From: Pseudomonas helleri
GTDB lineage: Bacteria; Pseudomonadota; Gammaproteobacteria; Pseudomonadales; Pseudomonadaceae
DNA: 64,000 nucleotides
Reading direction: 5' to 3'
NCBI RefSeq assembly: GCF_009600315.1
Contig: NZ_WIWC01000011.1
Span: forward strand, 1 to 64,000
Shown here one piece after another: positions 55,332 to 64,000 of the stretch (its first letter is position 1; the number at the start of each line of letters is the position of its first letter). The translations under genes and the position numbers were made by a program. Below the pieces are notes generated by a model that worked only from the letters and a program-made list of their open reading frames with translations, was not told where the DNA came from and ran no database searches.

Positions 55332-55563
55332 TGGCTTTCCTCATGGAAATAATACGGCGAACCTCGCCGCGCGGTGTCCACACCAGCACAACCACGCGTC
55401 CCTGTAGCAGACCTATGCTGATGAACCGGACTTCGCCGTAATTGTGTCGCAGGTCCTCAGCGGTAAAGTGATGACCAGCAAACACGGCTTCGGCGTCAGC
55501 AAAATCGAGTGCTCGCTCGATCAGCGTCTTGTTGCGCTTTTGGGGGTCATAGGTTATTTGCAT
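55291..55563 (-). CDS. brnT: BrnT-type ribonuclease toxin
   Basis: A 90-residue RelE-like toxin from ATG 55563 (MQITYDPQKRNKTLIERALDFADAEAVF); a longer frame to 55674 is not supported. The conserved DFADAEAVFAGHHFTAED and EVRFISIGLLQGRVVVLVWTPRGEVRRIISMRKANERE blocks include the arginine and lysine/glutamate residues of the BrnT active site. The expected role is mRNA cleavage under stress. The pair appears complete. Confidence 0.87.
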   Translation of the reverse strand: MQITYDPQKRNKTLIERALDFADAEAVFAGHHFTAEDLRHNYGEVRFISIGLLQGRVVVLVWTPRGEVRRIISMRKANEREQALYAHRMG

Positions 55564-55766
55564 GGATTTATCGTATGCACAATAAATCATAAGGGCAAAA
55601 TCCAGATGTTGCCAAACTTTGCGTTTACATCTGACCGAGGGTATCCAATACCTTGTGTCCCAGCCCTGTATCATCCCCTCTCAATTTGCCCCCGACCTAT
55701 TCTCGATCGCCTGCACATCCGCGCATTAGCATGCAGCGCTTTGCAGCGGTCAATGGAGTGACAGTG

Positions 55767-57710
55767 ATGTACAACACCCTGGAACAGGTTTTCGGTTTTA
55801 CACAGTTTCGCGCCGGGCAAGAGGCGGTCGTCAGTGCCGTGCTGGCCGGGCGCTCAGCGGCGGCTATTTTCCCGACAGGTTCGGGCAAGTCATTGTGCTA
55901 CCAGCTATCGGCCTTGATGTTGCCGCACCTGACGCTGGTGGTGTCACCGCTGTTGGCGCTGATGCAGGATCAGCTGGCGTTTTTGCAGCGCCACGGTATC
56001 GCTGCAGCCAGTATCGACTCGGCGCAGAGCCGCGAAGACGCAAGCGCGGTGATGGCCAAGGCCAAAGCCGGTGAGCTGAAAATTTTGATGATTTCGGTCG
56101 AGCGGTTGAAGAACGAGCGCTTCCGTAACTTTTTGCAGCAAGTGCCCATTTCCTTGTTGGTGGTGGACGAAGCGCACTGCATTTCCGAATGGGGCCACAA
56201 TTTTCGCCCGGATTACCTCAAGCTGCCCGACTACCAGCGTCAGTTCAATATCCCGCAAGCCTTGCTGCTGACCGCCACCGCCACGCCGAATGTGATTGCG
56301 GATATGCAGGCCAAGTTCGCCATTGCCGAGTCGGATGTCATAACCACCGGGTTTTACCGCGCCAACCTCAATCTGTGGGTTGAACCGGTGACCGGCGCGG
56401 CCAAGCGCGAGCGTCTGGTGCAGTGGATGGGTGAGCGCATCGATCAGCCAAGTATTGTGTACGTCACCCTGCAAAAAACCGCCGAGCAGATCGCCGAACA
56501 CCTCAGCCGACACGGTATCGGCGCGCACGCCTACCACGCCGGCATGCCCCACGATCAGCGCGAACATATTCAACGCCAGTTTATGGATGGCCAACTGAAC
56601 TGCATCGTCGCCACGATCGCGTTCGGGATGGGCATCGATAAAAGTGATATTCGCAACGTGGTGCATTTCGATTTGCCCAAGTCGATTGAAAACTACAGTC
56701 AGGAAATCGGCCGCGCCGGGCGTGATGGTCAACCGTCGGACTGTCTGGTGCTGGCTAACCGTGACAGCCTTAACGTGCTGGAAAACTTTGTGTACGGCGA
56801 CACGCCCGAACTGCAAGGGATTCGCTACGTGCTGGACGAGTTGCGTGCGGCAATTCCCGAAGGGCAGTGGGAGTTCATGCTGCTGCCGCTTTCGGACAAG
56901 AGCAATATCCGCCAGCTGCCGCTCAAAACCTTGTTGGTGCAACTGGAACTGCGCGGGCTGATTGCCCCACGTTATGCCTACTTCGCTGAATACCGTTTCA
57001 AATTTCTTATTGAGCCCGAGGCGTTACTGGCGCGTTTTGAGGGTGAGCGACAACAGTTTGTGTCGGCCATTATTCAGACCTCCACCCGTGCCCGTACCTG
57101 GGCCACGGTCAATTTCGACGCGCTGTATAACCAGCACCAGGCCGACCGTAATCGAGTGGTCAAAGCGCTGGATTATTTCCAGGAAAAAGGCTGGATCGAG
57201 CTGGAAAGCAAACAGATGACCGAGGTGTACAGCCTGTTGGTGTCGCAGGTTGATGCCGAGGCGCTGAGTCTGGAGCTTCATCAATATTTCAGCGCCCATG
57301 AGCGCGGCGAGATTGTGCGAATTCACGCCATGCTGGCGCTGTTTTCCAGTGACACGTGCCTCAGTTACCGGTTGGCGCAGTACTTTGGTGACCAGCAAGC
57401 ACCGCAGCAGTGTGGGCACTGTTCAGTGTGTGCCGGGCAGGTGGCGCAATTGCCGGAGCCGCCACCGTTAACGCCGCTTGTGGATAAAAACTTCGACGCC
57501 CAGTGTGGCGCTTTTATCCACAGGCATCAGGAATACACGGCAAGTTATCCCCCGGCCGAACGCTTGACCCGTTTCCTGTGCGGGATCAGCGTACCGATGT
57601 TCACCAAAATGAAAGCGCGTGCCATTCCGGGCTTCGCGGCATTGGAAAACTACCCCTATGCCGAAGTGCGGGAATGGGCTGAGCAACATCTGCAGGTTTT
57701 ATCCCAGTAA
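55767..57710 (+). CDS. RecQ-family ATP-dependent DNA helicase
   Basis: A 647-residue SF2 helicase from ATG 55767 (GGAG upstream); a longer frame to 55653 is rejected. Motif I IFPTGSGKSLCYQ, DEAH box VVDEAHCISEWGHNFRPDY, motif III LLLTATATP, motif VI YSQEIGRAGRDGQPSDC. The zinc cluster near 540-550 is CGHCSVC with fewer cysteines than E. coli RecQ, and no clear HRDC domain follows. It is therefore a RecQ-like paralogue rather than the housekeeping RecQ. Its last 12 bases overlap the end of hutF on the other strand. Confidence 0.88.
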   Translation: MYNTLEQVFGFTQFRAGQEAVVSAVLAGRSAAAIFPTGSGKSLCYQLSALMLPHLTLVVSPLLALMQDQLAFLQRHGIAAASIDSAQSREDASAVMAKAKAGELKILMISVERLKNERFRNFLQQVPISLLVVDEAHCISEWGHNFRPDYLKLPDYQRQFNIPQALLLTATATPNVIADMQAKFAIAESDVITTGFYRANLNLWVEPVTGAAKRERLVQWMGERIDQPSIVYVTLQKTAEQIAEHLSRHGIGAHAYHAGMPHDQREHIQRQFMDGQLNCIVATIAFGMGIDKSDIRNVVHFDLPKSIENYSQEIGRAGRDGQPSDCLVLANRDSLNVLENFVYGDTPELQGIRYVLDELRAAIPEGQWEFMLLPLSDKSNIRQLPLKTLLVQLELRGLIAPRYAYFAEYRFKFLIEPEALLARFEGERQQFVSAIIQTSTRARTWATVNFDALYNQHQADRNRVVKALDYFQEKGWIELESKQMTEVYSLLVSQVDAEALSLELHQYFSAHERGEIVRIHAMLALFSSDTCLSYRLAQYFGDQQAPQQCGHCSVCAGQVAQLPEPPPLTPLVDKNFDAQCGAFIHRHQEYTASYPPAERLTRFLCGISVPMFTKMKARAIPGFAALENYPYAEVREWAEQHLQVLSQ

Positions 57711-59063
57711 TTCGCGCAGGACGCGGGTGAAGTTGCGGCAGCTCGCCTCTTCATCGGCGTGGCGGCCGTCGCGCACCACCTGCTGGCCATTGACCCATAC
57801 GTCGCGCACCTGACGGTCGCCTCCGGCGAATAGCCATCGATTGAGAATGGCGTCGTCTTGCGCAGTGGCCAGATAGGGGTCATTGCCATCGAGCACCAGC
57901 CAATCGGCGCGCTGGCCTACCGCTAGCCCGGCAACGGGTTGGCCCAGCGCTTGTGCGCCGCCTGCCTGCGCGGCGTCAAACAACGTGCGGCCGACCATCG
58001 GCTGGTCACTGCGGTACAGCCGATTGCGCCGTTGATCACGCAGGCGCTGTCCGTATTCCAGCCAGCGCAATTCTTCGACCACGCTCACTGAAACGTGGCT
58101 GTCTGAACCAATCCCCATTCGCCCGCCTTGGGCGAGGTAATCCACCGCGGGGAAAATACCGTCGCCCAAATTGGCTTCGGTGGTCAGGCAAAGCCCGGCC
58201 ACCGCTTGGCTCTGTGCCATAAGGCGCACTTCATCGGCGTTGGCGTGAGTTCCATGCACCAGACACCAGCGCTGATTGACCTCAACGTTGTCATACAGCC
58301 ATTGAATCGGGCGTTTGCCACTCCAGCTCAGGCAGTCGTCGACTTCCTTTTGCTGCTCGGCAATATGGATATGCACCGGGCAACGTGTATCGCTGGCGCG
58401 CAACACCTCGTGAAGCTGTTCGGGGGTAACGGCGCGCAACGAGTGAAAGCACAGTCCGACATGTTGTGCAGGCTGTTGCGCCAGCAGCGGCTGTAACTGT
58501 TGCTGCAACCTCAGGTATTGATCGGTGCTGTTGATAAAACGCCGCTGGCTGTCATTCGGGGCCTGAGCGCCAAAACCTGAATGGCTATAGAGCACCGGCA
58601 GCAATGTCAGGCCGATGCCCGTCGAGCGGGCAGCCTCGCTGATGCGCAGCGCCAGTTCTGCCGGGTTGGCATAAGGCTGGCCAGAAACCTCATGGTGCAC
58701 GTAATGGAACTCGGCCACTGAGGTGTAACCGGCCTTGAGCATTTCGATGTACAGCTGGCGGGCAATTACGCCGAGCTGTTCGGGGCTGATTTTACCGACA
58801 AGGCGGTACATCAAATCACGCCATGTCCAAAAGCTGTCATTGGGGTTGCCTGCCACTTCGGCCAGCCCGGCCATGGCGCGTTGAAACGCATGGGAATGCA
58901 GATTAGGCATGCCGGGCAGCAGTGGGCCCTTCACGTGATGAGCGCCTTGCCCGTGCGTATCGGCCTGTACCTGAGTCAGGCGGCCATCGGTGCCGACCAC
59001 GATTCGGACATTGGTCGCCCAACCTGTGGGTAACAGCGCACGTTCGGCGAAGAAGACGGACAT
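57699..59063 (-). CDS. hutF: formimidoylglutamate deiminase
   Basis: A 454-residue amidohydrolase-fold enzyme of the five-step histidine pathway of Pseudomonas. It turns N-formimino-L-glutamate into N-formyl-L-glutamate. ATG 59063 (MSVFFAERALLPTGW) is preferred over an earlier in-frame ATG. The zinc histidines are in PGMPNLHSHAFQRAM; other blocks are VHGTHANADEVRL, AGLCLTTEANLGDGIFPA and GIGSDSHVSVSV. It is divergent from hutC, with a HutC-type operator in the gap. Confidence 0.93.
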   Translation of the reverse strand: MSVFFAERALLPTGWATNVRIVVGTDGRLTQVQADTHGQGAHHVKGPLLPGMPNLHSHAFQRAMAGLAEVAGNPNDSFWTWRDLMYRLVGKISPEQLGVIARQLYIEMLKAGYTSVAEFHYVHHEVSGQPYANPAELALRISEAARSTGIGLTLLPVLYSHSGFGAQAPNDSQRRFINSTDQYLRLQQQLQPLLAQQPAQHVGLCFHSLRAVTPEQLHEVLRASDTRCPVHIHIAEQQKEVDDCLSWSGKRPIQWLYDNVEVNQRWCLVHGTHANADEVRLMAQSQAVAGLCLTTEANLGDGIFPAVDYLAQGGRMGIGSDSHVSVSVVEELRWLEYGQRLRDQRRNRLYRSDQPMVGRTLFDAAQAGGAQALGQPVAGLAVGQRADWLVLDGNDPYLATAQDDAILNRWLFAGGDRQVRDVWVNGQQVVRDGRHADEEASCRNFTRVLRELLG

Positions 59064-59076
59064 CGGCACCCCCCTG

Positions 59077-59100
59077 CTTGTAATTTGTATATACATATAC
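59077..59100. promoter_or_regulatory. HutC-type operator between hutF and hutC
   Basis: CTTGTAATTTGTATATACAT includes the palindrome TGTATATACA (59086-59095), close to the perfect site at 60117. It lies 14 bases upstream of the hutF start, so HutC repression of hutF and of itself is likely. Confidence 0.65.
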
Positions 59101-59164
59101 GGACGTTTGCCTGCTCGGTAAACTCCGGCAAGCTGCGTCCCTCATGTCTCAACAAGGATTGTCT

Positions 59165-59914
59165 GTGTCGACTTCGCCCGTCGTGCCCTCGCTGGCTGCC
59201 CACGTGGGCGATAGCCCAGCGCCACTTTACGCCCGTGTAAAGCAGATGATTACTCATCAAATCCAGAGTGGAAACTGGCCACCGCATCACCGTGTGCCCT
59301 CCGAAAGCGAACTGGTCAGCCAGTTGGGGTTCAGCCGCATGACCATTAACCGGGCGCTGCGCGAAATGACCGCCGACGGTTTGTTGGTGCGCATGCAGGG
59401 TGTAGGCACCTTCGTGGCCGAGCCAAAAACCCAGTCTGCATTGTTTGAAGTGAACAACATCGCCGATGAAATTGCGGCTCGCGGGCATCTGCACAGTTGC
59501 AAAGTCATCAGCCTGACGGAAGAAACTGCCGGCTCGGAACGTGCTGCGGCGCTCGGCATGCGCGAAGGGCAGAAGGTGTTTCATTCGTTGATCGTGCATT
59601 ACGAAAACGGTGTTGCCGTGCAAATCGAGGATCGTTTCGTCAACGCCCTCGTGGCGCCGGACTACCTCAAGCAAGACTTCACCGTACAAACCCCCTACGT
59701 CTACTTGTCTCAAGTCGCCCCCCTGACGGAGGGCGAGCACGTGGTCGAAGCGATTCTGGCTGACCCGCAAGAATGCGTAATGCTGCACATCGAGCCGGGT
59801 GAGCCCTGCTTGCTGATTCGTCGTCGTACCTGGTCAGGGCGTCAGCCTGTCACCGCAGCCCGATTGATTCATCCCGGTTCCCGTCATCGGCTTGAAGGGC
59901 GCTTTAGTCAATAA
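59165..59914 (+). CDS. hutC: histidine utilisation repressor HutC
   Basis: A 249-residue GntR/HutC-family repressor. GTG 59165 has AAGGA 7 bases upstream and gives the usual start; ATG 59144 adds seven residues. The winged helix (about 20-88) has PLYARVKQMITHQIQSGNW, VPSESELVSQLGFSRMTINRALREMTADGLLVRMQG and GTFVAEPK. The UTRA ligand domain follows (DEIAARGH...GEPCLLIRRRTWSGRQPVTAARLIHPG). Urocanate is the inducer in the family. Confidence 0.94.
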   Translation: MSTSPVVPSLAAHVGDSPAPLYARVKQMITHQIQSGNWPPHHRVPSESELVSQLGFSRMTINRALREMTADGLLVRMQGVGTFVAEPKTQSALFEVNNIADEIAARGHLHSCKVISLTEETAGSERAAALGMREGQKVFHSLIVHYENGVAVQIEDRFVNALVAPDYLKQDFTVQTPYVYLSQVAPLTEGEHVVEAILADPQECVMLHIEPGEPCLLIRRRTWSGRQPVTAARLIHPGSRHRLEGRFSQ

Positions 59915-60096
59915 AAGGACGACGCTTGAAGCTCTTTTGCGCGCCCCAACCTGTTACCGACTGCCTCAAAAAAATGCCAATCCCTCTCCAGTAACACCTC
60001 ATATTTATACCGTTGGGTTGAGCCAGATATGTCCCACGCCTTGATTCACGGGCTTCACGTCGGGTCTGAATAATTTGTTGGGCCCTTCGCTGGCGT

Positions 60097-60112
60097 TGGT
60101 CATTTACTTGCA
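60097..60112 (+). promoter_or_regulatory. probable sigma-54 promoter of hutUHI
   Basis: TGGTCA-TTTAC-TTGCA keeps the invariant GG and GC with the correct 10-base spacing of the -24/-12 element. The predicted start at about 60123 falls inside the HutC operator just downstream. hut genes in P. fluorescens are known to use sigma-54 with CbrB/NtrC. Confidence 0.6.
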
Positions 60113-60116
60113 TATG

Positions 60117-60130
60117 CTTGTATGTACAAG
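60117..60130. promoter_or_regulatory. HutC operator ahead of hutU
   Basis: CTTGTATGTACAAG, an almost perfect 14-base palindrome, sits five bases after the -12 element of the hutU promoter and overlaps the expected transcription start. Confidence 0.8.
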
Positions 60131-60190
60131 TTAATAGGGGCGCATGACCTATCTCATTCAGCGCCTCTGCCCATCGTTGAGGAGTGCCCC

Positions 60191-61903
60191 GTGACGTCAA
60201 CCACCCCACACGTGTCTGCCGGTTTCACCCGTCACCGCGAGGGCGAAATTCGCGCCGCCCGTGGCACTCAGCTCACGGCAAAAAGCTGGATGACCGAAGC
60301 ACCGTTGCGGATGCTGATGAACAACCTCGACCCGCAAGTGGCCGAGAACCCGACGGAGTTGGTGGTGTATGGCGGTATTGGTCGGGCAGCGCGTAACTGG
60401 GAGTGCTACGACAAAATCGTCGAAAGCCTGACTCACCTCAACGATGACGAAACCCTGCTGGTGCAGTCGGGGAAGCCGGTAGGTGTGTTCAAAACCCACA
60501 GCAACGCGCCCCGGGTGCTGATCGCCAATTCCAATCTGGTGCCGCATTGGGCCACGTGGGAGCACTTTAACGAGCTCGACGCCCAAGGCCTGGCCATGTA
60601 CGGGCAGATGACGGCGGGCAGCTGGATCTATATCGGCAGTCAGGGGATTGTGCAGGGCACGTACGAAACCTTCGTAGAAGCCGGTCGCCAGCATTACAAA
60701 GGCAGCCTCAAAGGCAAATGGGTGCTGACCGCAGGACTGGGCGGCATGGGAGGTGCGCAACCGTTGGCCGCTACCCTGGCCGGGGCATGCTCGTTGAACA
60801 TCGAATGTCAGCAAAGCCGTATCGATTTCCGCCTGGCCACCCGCTATGTCGATGAACAAGCCACAGATCTGGATGACGCACTGGCACGTATCGCGACCTA
60901 CACCGGCGAAGGCAAGGCGATTTCCATCGCCCTGTGTGGCAACGCCGCCGAACTGCTCCCTGAAATGGTTCGCCGTGGCGTGCGCCCGCACATGGTCACC
61001 GATCAAACCAGCGCTCACGATCCGCTCAACGGCTACCTGCCCAAAGGCTGGACGTGGGAGCAATACCGCGCCCGCGCCGTGACCGACCCGGCAGCGGTGG
61101 TCAAAGCCGCCAAGGCGTCAATGGGTGAGCATGTGCAAGCCATGCTGGCCTTTCAGAAAGCCGGCATTCCGACCTTCGATTACGGCAATAACATTCGTCA
61201 GATGGCTAAAGATGTGGGCGTCGAAAACGCCTTCGACTTTCCGGGCTTTGTACCCGCCTATATCCGCCCTCTGTTCTGCCGAGGTGTCGGCCCCTTCCGT
61301 TGGGTCGCGTTGTCGGGTGAGGCCGAAGACATTTACAAAACCGACGCCAAGGTCAAAGAACTGATCGCGGACGATGCCCATTTGCACAACTGGCTGGACA
61401 TGGCCCGCGAGCGCATCAGCTTTCAGGGCTTGCCGGCGCGCATCTGCTGGGTCGGCTTGGGTCAGCGCGCCAAACTGGGGTTGGCCTTCAACGAAATGGT
61501 GCGCAGTGGCGAGTTGAAAGCCCCCATCGTGATTGGCCGCGACCATCTGGATTCCGGCTCGGTGGCCAGCCCGAACCGCGAAACCGAGGCGATGCAAGAC
61601 GGCTCGGACGCGGTGTCCGATTGGCCGCTGCTCAACGCCTTGCTCAATACCGCCAGCGGTGCGACGTGGGTGTCTTTGCACCACGGCGGTGGGGTGGGCA
61701 TGGGCTTCTCGCAGCATTCGGGCATGGTCATTGTGTGTGACGGCACCGACGAAGCAGCCGAACGCATTGCGCGCGTGTTGCACAACGACCCGGCCACGGG
61801 GGTGATGCGCCATGCGGATGCGGGTTATGACATCGCCATCGACTGCGCCAAGGAACAAGGCTTGAACCTGCCGATGATTAGCCAGGCTCGTAGCCGCTGC
61901 TGA
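60191..61903 (+). CDS. hutU: urocanate hydratase
   Basis: A 570-residue NAD-dependent urocanase, second step of histidine breakdown. GTG 60191 follows GAGGAG and begins [25 protein letters not shown]. An in-frame ATG at 60122 lies in the operator region. Conserved blocks are [52 protein letters not shown] and the catalytic-cysteine region [17 protein letters not shown]. The 3' end is embedded in a hairpin. hutH follows after 62 bases. Confidence 0.95.
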   Translation: MTSTTPHVSAGFTRHREGEIRAARGTQLTAKSWMTEAPLRMLMNNLDPQVAENPTELVVYGGIGRAARNWECYDKIVESLTHLNDDETLLVQSGKPVGVFKTHSNAPRVLIANSNLVPHWATWEHFNELDAQGLAMYGQMTAGSWIYIGSQGIVQGTYETFVEAGRQHYKGSLKGKWVLTAGLGGMGGAQPLAATLAGACSLNIECQQSRIDFRLATRYVDEQATDLDDALARIATYTGEGKAISIALCGNAAELLPEMVRRGVRPHMVTDQTSAHDPLNGYLPKGWTWEQYRARAVTDPAAVVKAAKASMGEHVQAMLAFQKAGIPTFDYGNNIRQMAKDVGVENAFDFPGFVPAYIRPLFCRGVGPFRWVALSGEAEDIYKTDAKVKELIADDAHLHNWLDMARERISFQGLPARICWVGLGQRAKLGLAFNEMVRSGELKAPIVIGRDHLDSGSVASPNRETEAMQDGSDAVSDWPLLNALLNTASGATWVSLHHGGGVGMGFSQHSGMVIVCDGTDEAAERIARVLHNDPATGVMRHADAGYDIAIDCAKEQGLNLPMISQARSRC

Positions 61904-61931
61904 AGAGCGCGAACCCTGCGGCAGCGGCTAC
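61890..61931 (+). repeat. stem-loop spanning the hutU stop
   Basis: GTAGCCGCTGC (61890-61900) and GCAGCGGCTAC (61921-61931) are perfect 11-base complements around the hutU TGA at 61901. It is related to REP arms. It may protect the upstream mRNA or tune hutU against hutH levels. Confidence 0.75.
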
Positions 61932-61965
61932 ATCGCGGTTTTTTCATTTCGCCAAGGAGTCCACC

Positions 61966-63498
61966 GTGTTTGAGCTAAATTTGATCCCCGGCCAGTTGAG
62001 CCTTGCTCAACTGCGTGACATTTATCAGCAACCGGTAAGCCTTCGTCTGGACGACTGCGCCAGCGCACCGATTGATGCCAGTGTGGCGTGCGTTGAGCAG
62101 ATTCTTGCCGAACACCGCACGACCTATGGCATCAATACCGGTTTTGGCTTGCTGGCTTCGACCAAAATCGCCAGTGAAGATCTGGAAAACCTTCAGCGTT
62201 CATTGGTACTTTCCCACGCGGCCGGCATTGGCGAGCCGATCAGCGATGCATTGGTGCGCTTGATCATGGTGCTCAAGGTCAACAGCTTGAGCCGTGGTTA
62301 CTCAGGGATTCGCCGCGTTGTGATCAATGCATTGATCGCCCTGATCAATGCTCAGGTGTATCCGCATATTCCGCTGAAAGGCTCGGTGGGTGCTTCCGGC
62401 GATTTGGCACCCTTGGCACATATGTCGCTGGTGCTGCTGGGCGAGGGCAAAGCGCGTTATCGGGGCGAATGGCTGGATGCGGTCAGCGCCCTGAAACAAG
62501 CCGGGCTTGAGCCGCTGACACTGGCGGCCAAGGAAGGGCTGGCCCTGCTTAATGGCACGCAGGTGTCAACGGCCTACGCTTTGCGCGGTCTGTTTGAGGC
62601 AGAAGATGTATTTGCAGCCGCGATCACCTGCGGCAGTTTGACGGTGGAAGCCGTACTGGGTTCGCGCTCGCCGTTCGACGCTCGCATTCACGAGGCGCGT
62701 GGCCAGCGCGGGCAAATCGATGTGGCGGGCATGTACCGCGACCTGTTGGGCGCGAGCAGTGAAGTGTCCTTGTCGCATAAAAATTGCGACAAGGTGCAAG
62801 ACCCCTATTCGCTGCGCTGTCAGCCTCAAGTAATGGGCGCGTGCCTGACCCAGTTGCGGCAGGCCGCCGAGGTGCTGGGCATTGAAGCCAATGCCGTGTC
62901 GGATAACCCGCTGGTGTTCGCCGAGCAGGGTGATGTGGTCTCCGGTGGTAACTTCCACGCCGAACCGGTCGCCATGGCGGCTGACAATATGGCGCTGGCG
63001 ATTGCCGAAATTGGGGCGCTGAGCGAGCGTCGCATTTCGTTGATGATGGACAAGCACATGTCGCAACTGCCGCCGTTTCTGGTGGCCAATGGCGGGGTCA
63101 ACTCTGGTTTTATGATCGCCCAAGTCACCGCCGCCGCCTTGGCCAGCGAGAACAAGGCGTTGGCCCACCCTCACAGCGTCGACAGCATTCCGACCTCGGC
63201 CAATCAGGAAGACCACGTATCAATGGCCCCGTCTGCGGGCAAGCGTTTGTGGGAAATGGCTGAAAATGTACGCGGTGTATTGGCTATTGAATGGTTGGCG
63301 GCGTGTCAGGGCTTGGACCTGCGTGGCGGCCTGAAAACTTCCGCCAAGCTCGAAATGGCCCGCTCCACCCTGCGCAGCAAAGTCGCGCACTACGACAAAG
63401 ATCGTTTTTTTGCCCCGGATATAGAGATCGCCCTGCACCTGCTGGTCACCCGCAGTCTGAACACTCTGATACCGACTGGCGTATTGCCTAGTCTGTAG
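61966..63498 (+). CDS. hutH: histidine ammonia-lyase
   Basis: A 510-residue first enzyme of histidine breakdown, producing urocanate and ammonia. GTG 61966 has AAGGAG upstream. The MIO electrophile forms from Ala-Ser-Gly in [23 protein letters not shown]. Other blocks are [34 protein letters not shown] and [15 protein letters not shown]. Normal length. It lies between hutU and hutI in the same operon. Confidence 0.97.
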   Translation: MFELNLIPGQLSLAQLRDIYQQPVSLRLDDCASAPIDASVACVEQILAEHRTTYGINTGFGLLASTKIASEDLENLQRSLVLSHAAGIGEPISDALVRLIMVLKVNSLSRGYSGIRRVVINALIALINAQVYPHIPLKGSVGASGDLAPLAHMSLVLLGEGKARYRGEWLDAVSALKQAGLEPLTLAAKEGLALLNGTQVSTAYALRGLFEAEDVFAAAITCGSLTVEAVLGSRSPFDARIHEARGQRGQIDVAGMYRDLLGASSEVSLSHKNCDKVQDPYSLRCQPQVMGACLTQLRQAAEVLGIEANAVSDNPLVFAEQGDVVSGGNFHAEPVAMAADNMALAIAEIGALSERRISLMMDKHMSQLPPFLVANGGVNSGFMIAQVTAAALASENKALAHPHSVDSIPTSANQEDHVSMAPSAGKRLWEMAENVRGVLAIEWLAACQGLDLRGGLKTSAKLEMARSTLRSKVAHYDKDRFFAPDIEIALHLLVTRSLNTLIPTGVLPSL

Positions 63499-63534
63499 TG
63501 TCAAAGAATGGCGTCTCAAACAAGGACCGATTGA

Positions 63535-64000
63535 ATGAAAACCCTTTGGCAACACTGCAATATTGCGACTATGGCTGATGGCGCTTACTCGATTATCGAA
63601 GACGCGGCCATCGTGACGTACGAGGGGTTTATTGAGTGGATCGGCCCGCGGGTGCATGTACCAGAGGCCGAATACGCACAGACCCACGGGCTGGAAGGTG
63701 CCTGGGTGACGCCGGGCCTGATCGATTGCCATACCCATGCGGTATTTGGGGGCAACCGCAGCGACGAATTCGAGCAGCGCCTGCAAGGGGTGAGCTACGC
63801 CGACATCGCGGCGGCGGGCGGCGGCATTGCCAGCACTGTGCGTGCGACCCGGGCGGCGACAGAAGATGAGTTGTTCGACAGTGCCCGACAACGTCTGGCG
63901 TGTTTGCTGCGTGACGGTGTAACCAGCGTCGAGATCAAATCCGGTTATGGCTTGAGCCTTGAGAGCGAACGCAAGATGTTGCGGGTGATTCGTCGTCTGG
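63535..64000 (+). CDS. hutI: imidazolonepropionase, 5' part (cut by window end)
   Basis: ATG 63535 follows AAGGA. 155 codons are open to the window end: [20 protein letters not shown], then [23 protein letters not shown] with the metal HxH, then [16 protein letters not shown] substrate loop [17 protein letters not shown] and [12 protein letters not shown]. HutI hydrolyses imidazolone propionate to formiminoglutamate, which HutF then handles. It is the third gene of hutUHI. Confidence 0.94.
   Translation, partial: MKTLWQHCNIATMADGAYSIIEDAAIVTYEGFIEWIGPRVHVPEAEYAQTHGLEGAWVTPGLIDCHTHAVFGGNRSDEFEQRLQGVSYADIAAAGGGIASTVRATRAATEDELFDSARQRLACLLRDGVTSVEIKSGYGLSLESERKMLRVIRRL

Overview
The window is chromosomal DNA of a Pseudomonas, most likely of the P. 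fluorescens lineage. The evidence is gene order and protein families: yggX-mutY-asmA, hisBHAF, grxC-secB, ntrCB-glnA-thiI-typA, glgP, fbp, argE-argA, gshA, tex, ompR-envZ, rimK-rimB, hslR-hslO-pckA, and the hut cluster ending in hutUHI. Pseudomonas-type REP palindromes of three families lie between the genes. Species cannot be fixed from the sequence alone.

Layout. 1-260 is the 3' end of an IS481-type transposase. 440-7100 holds small conserved genes, tRNA-Phe, the yggX-mutY-asmA overlap operon and an OFA-type MFS transporter. 7370-10418 is the histidine segment hisB-hisH-DUF2164-hisA-hisF. 10491-17809 holds a periplasmic binding protein, the cell-wall set yibQ-ctp-envC read with gpmI, then rhodanese-grxC-secB. 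18014-23643 holds trmL, an inner-membrane protein that shares its start with trmL, and the nitrogen genes ntrC-ntrB-glnA with a visible sigma-54 promoter and NtrC sites. 23965-37131 holds thiI, typA, a YkgJ protein, glgP, fbp, two lipoproteins, a CYTH/CHAD protein, argE and argA. argA is preceded by a tiny leader ORF ending in Arg-Arg.

37990-42661 is the accessory island, between argA/DUF3077 and gshA. It starts with a 416-residue pyocin-like protein that ends in a colicin E3-type 16S rRNA RNase domain. It continues as an array of about ten small genes of two alternating families: ImmE3/cloacin-immunity homologues (four intact, one broken) and a short family with an IMGW motif (five copies). 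Between them lie relics of E3-like toxin C-termini and two degenerate copies of the 3' end of gshA with its terminator hairpin. This reads as a fossil record of successive toxin-immunity replacements at the gshA 3' end that left orphan immunity genes behind. It is the most interesting part of the window.

42671-64000 returns to core genome: gshA, a hotdog thioesterase, tex, ompR-envZ with a REP element between them, rimK-rimB, hslR, hslO, pckA, a DUF1493 protein, a BrnT-BrnA toxin-antitoxin pair and a RecQ-family helicase. The histidine-utilisation genes hutF, hutC, hutU, hutH and hutI (cut by the window edge) follow, with HutC-type operators and a probable sigma-54 promoter ahead of hutU.
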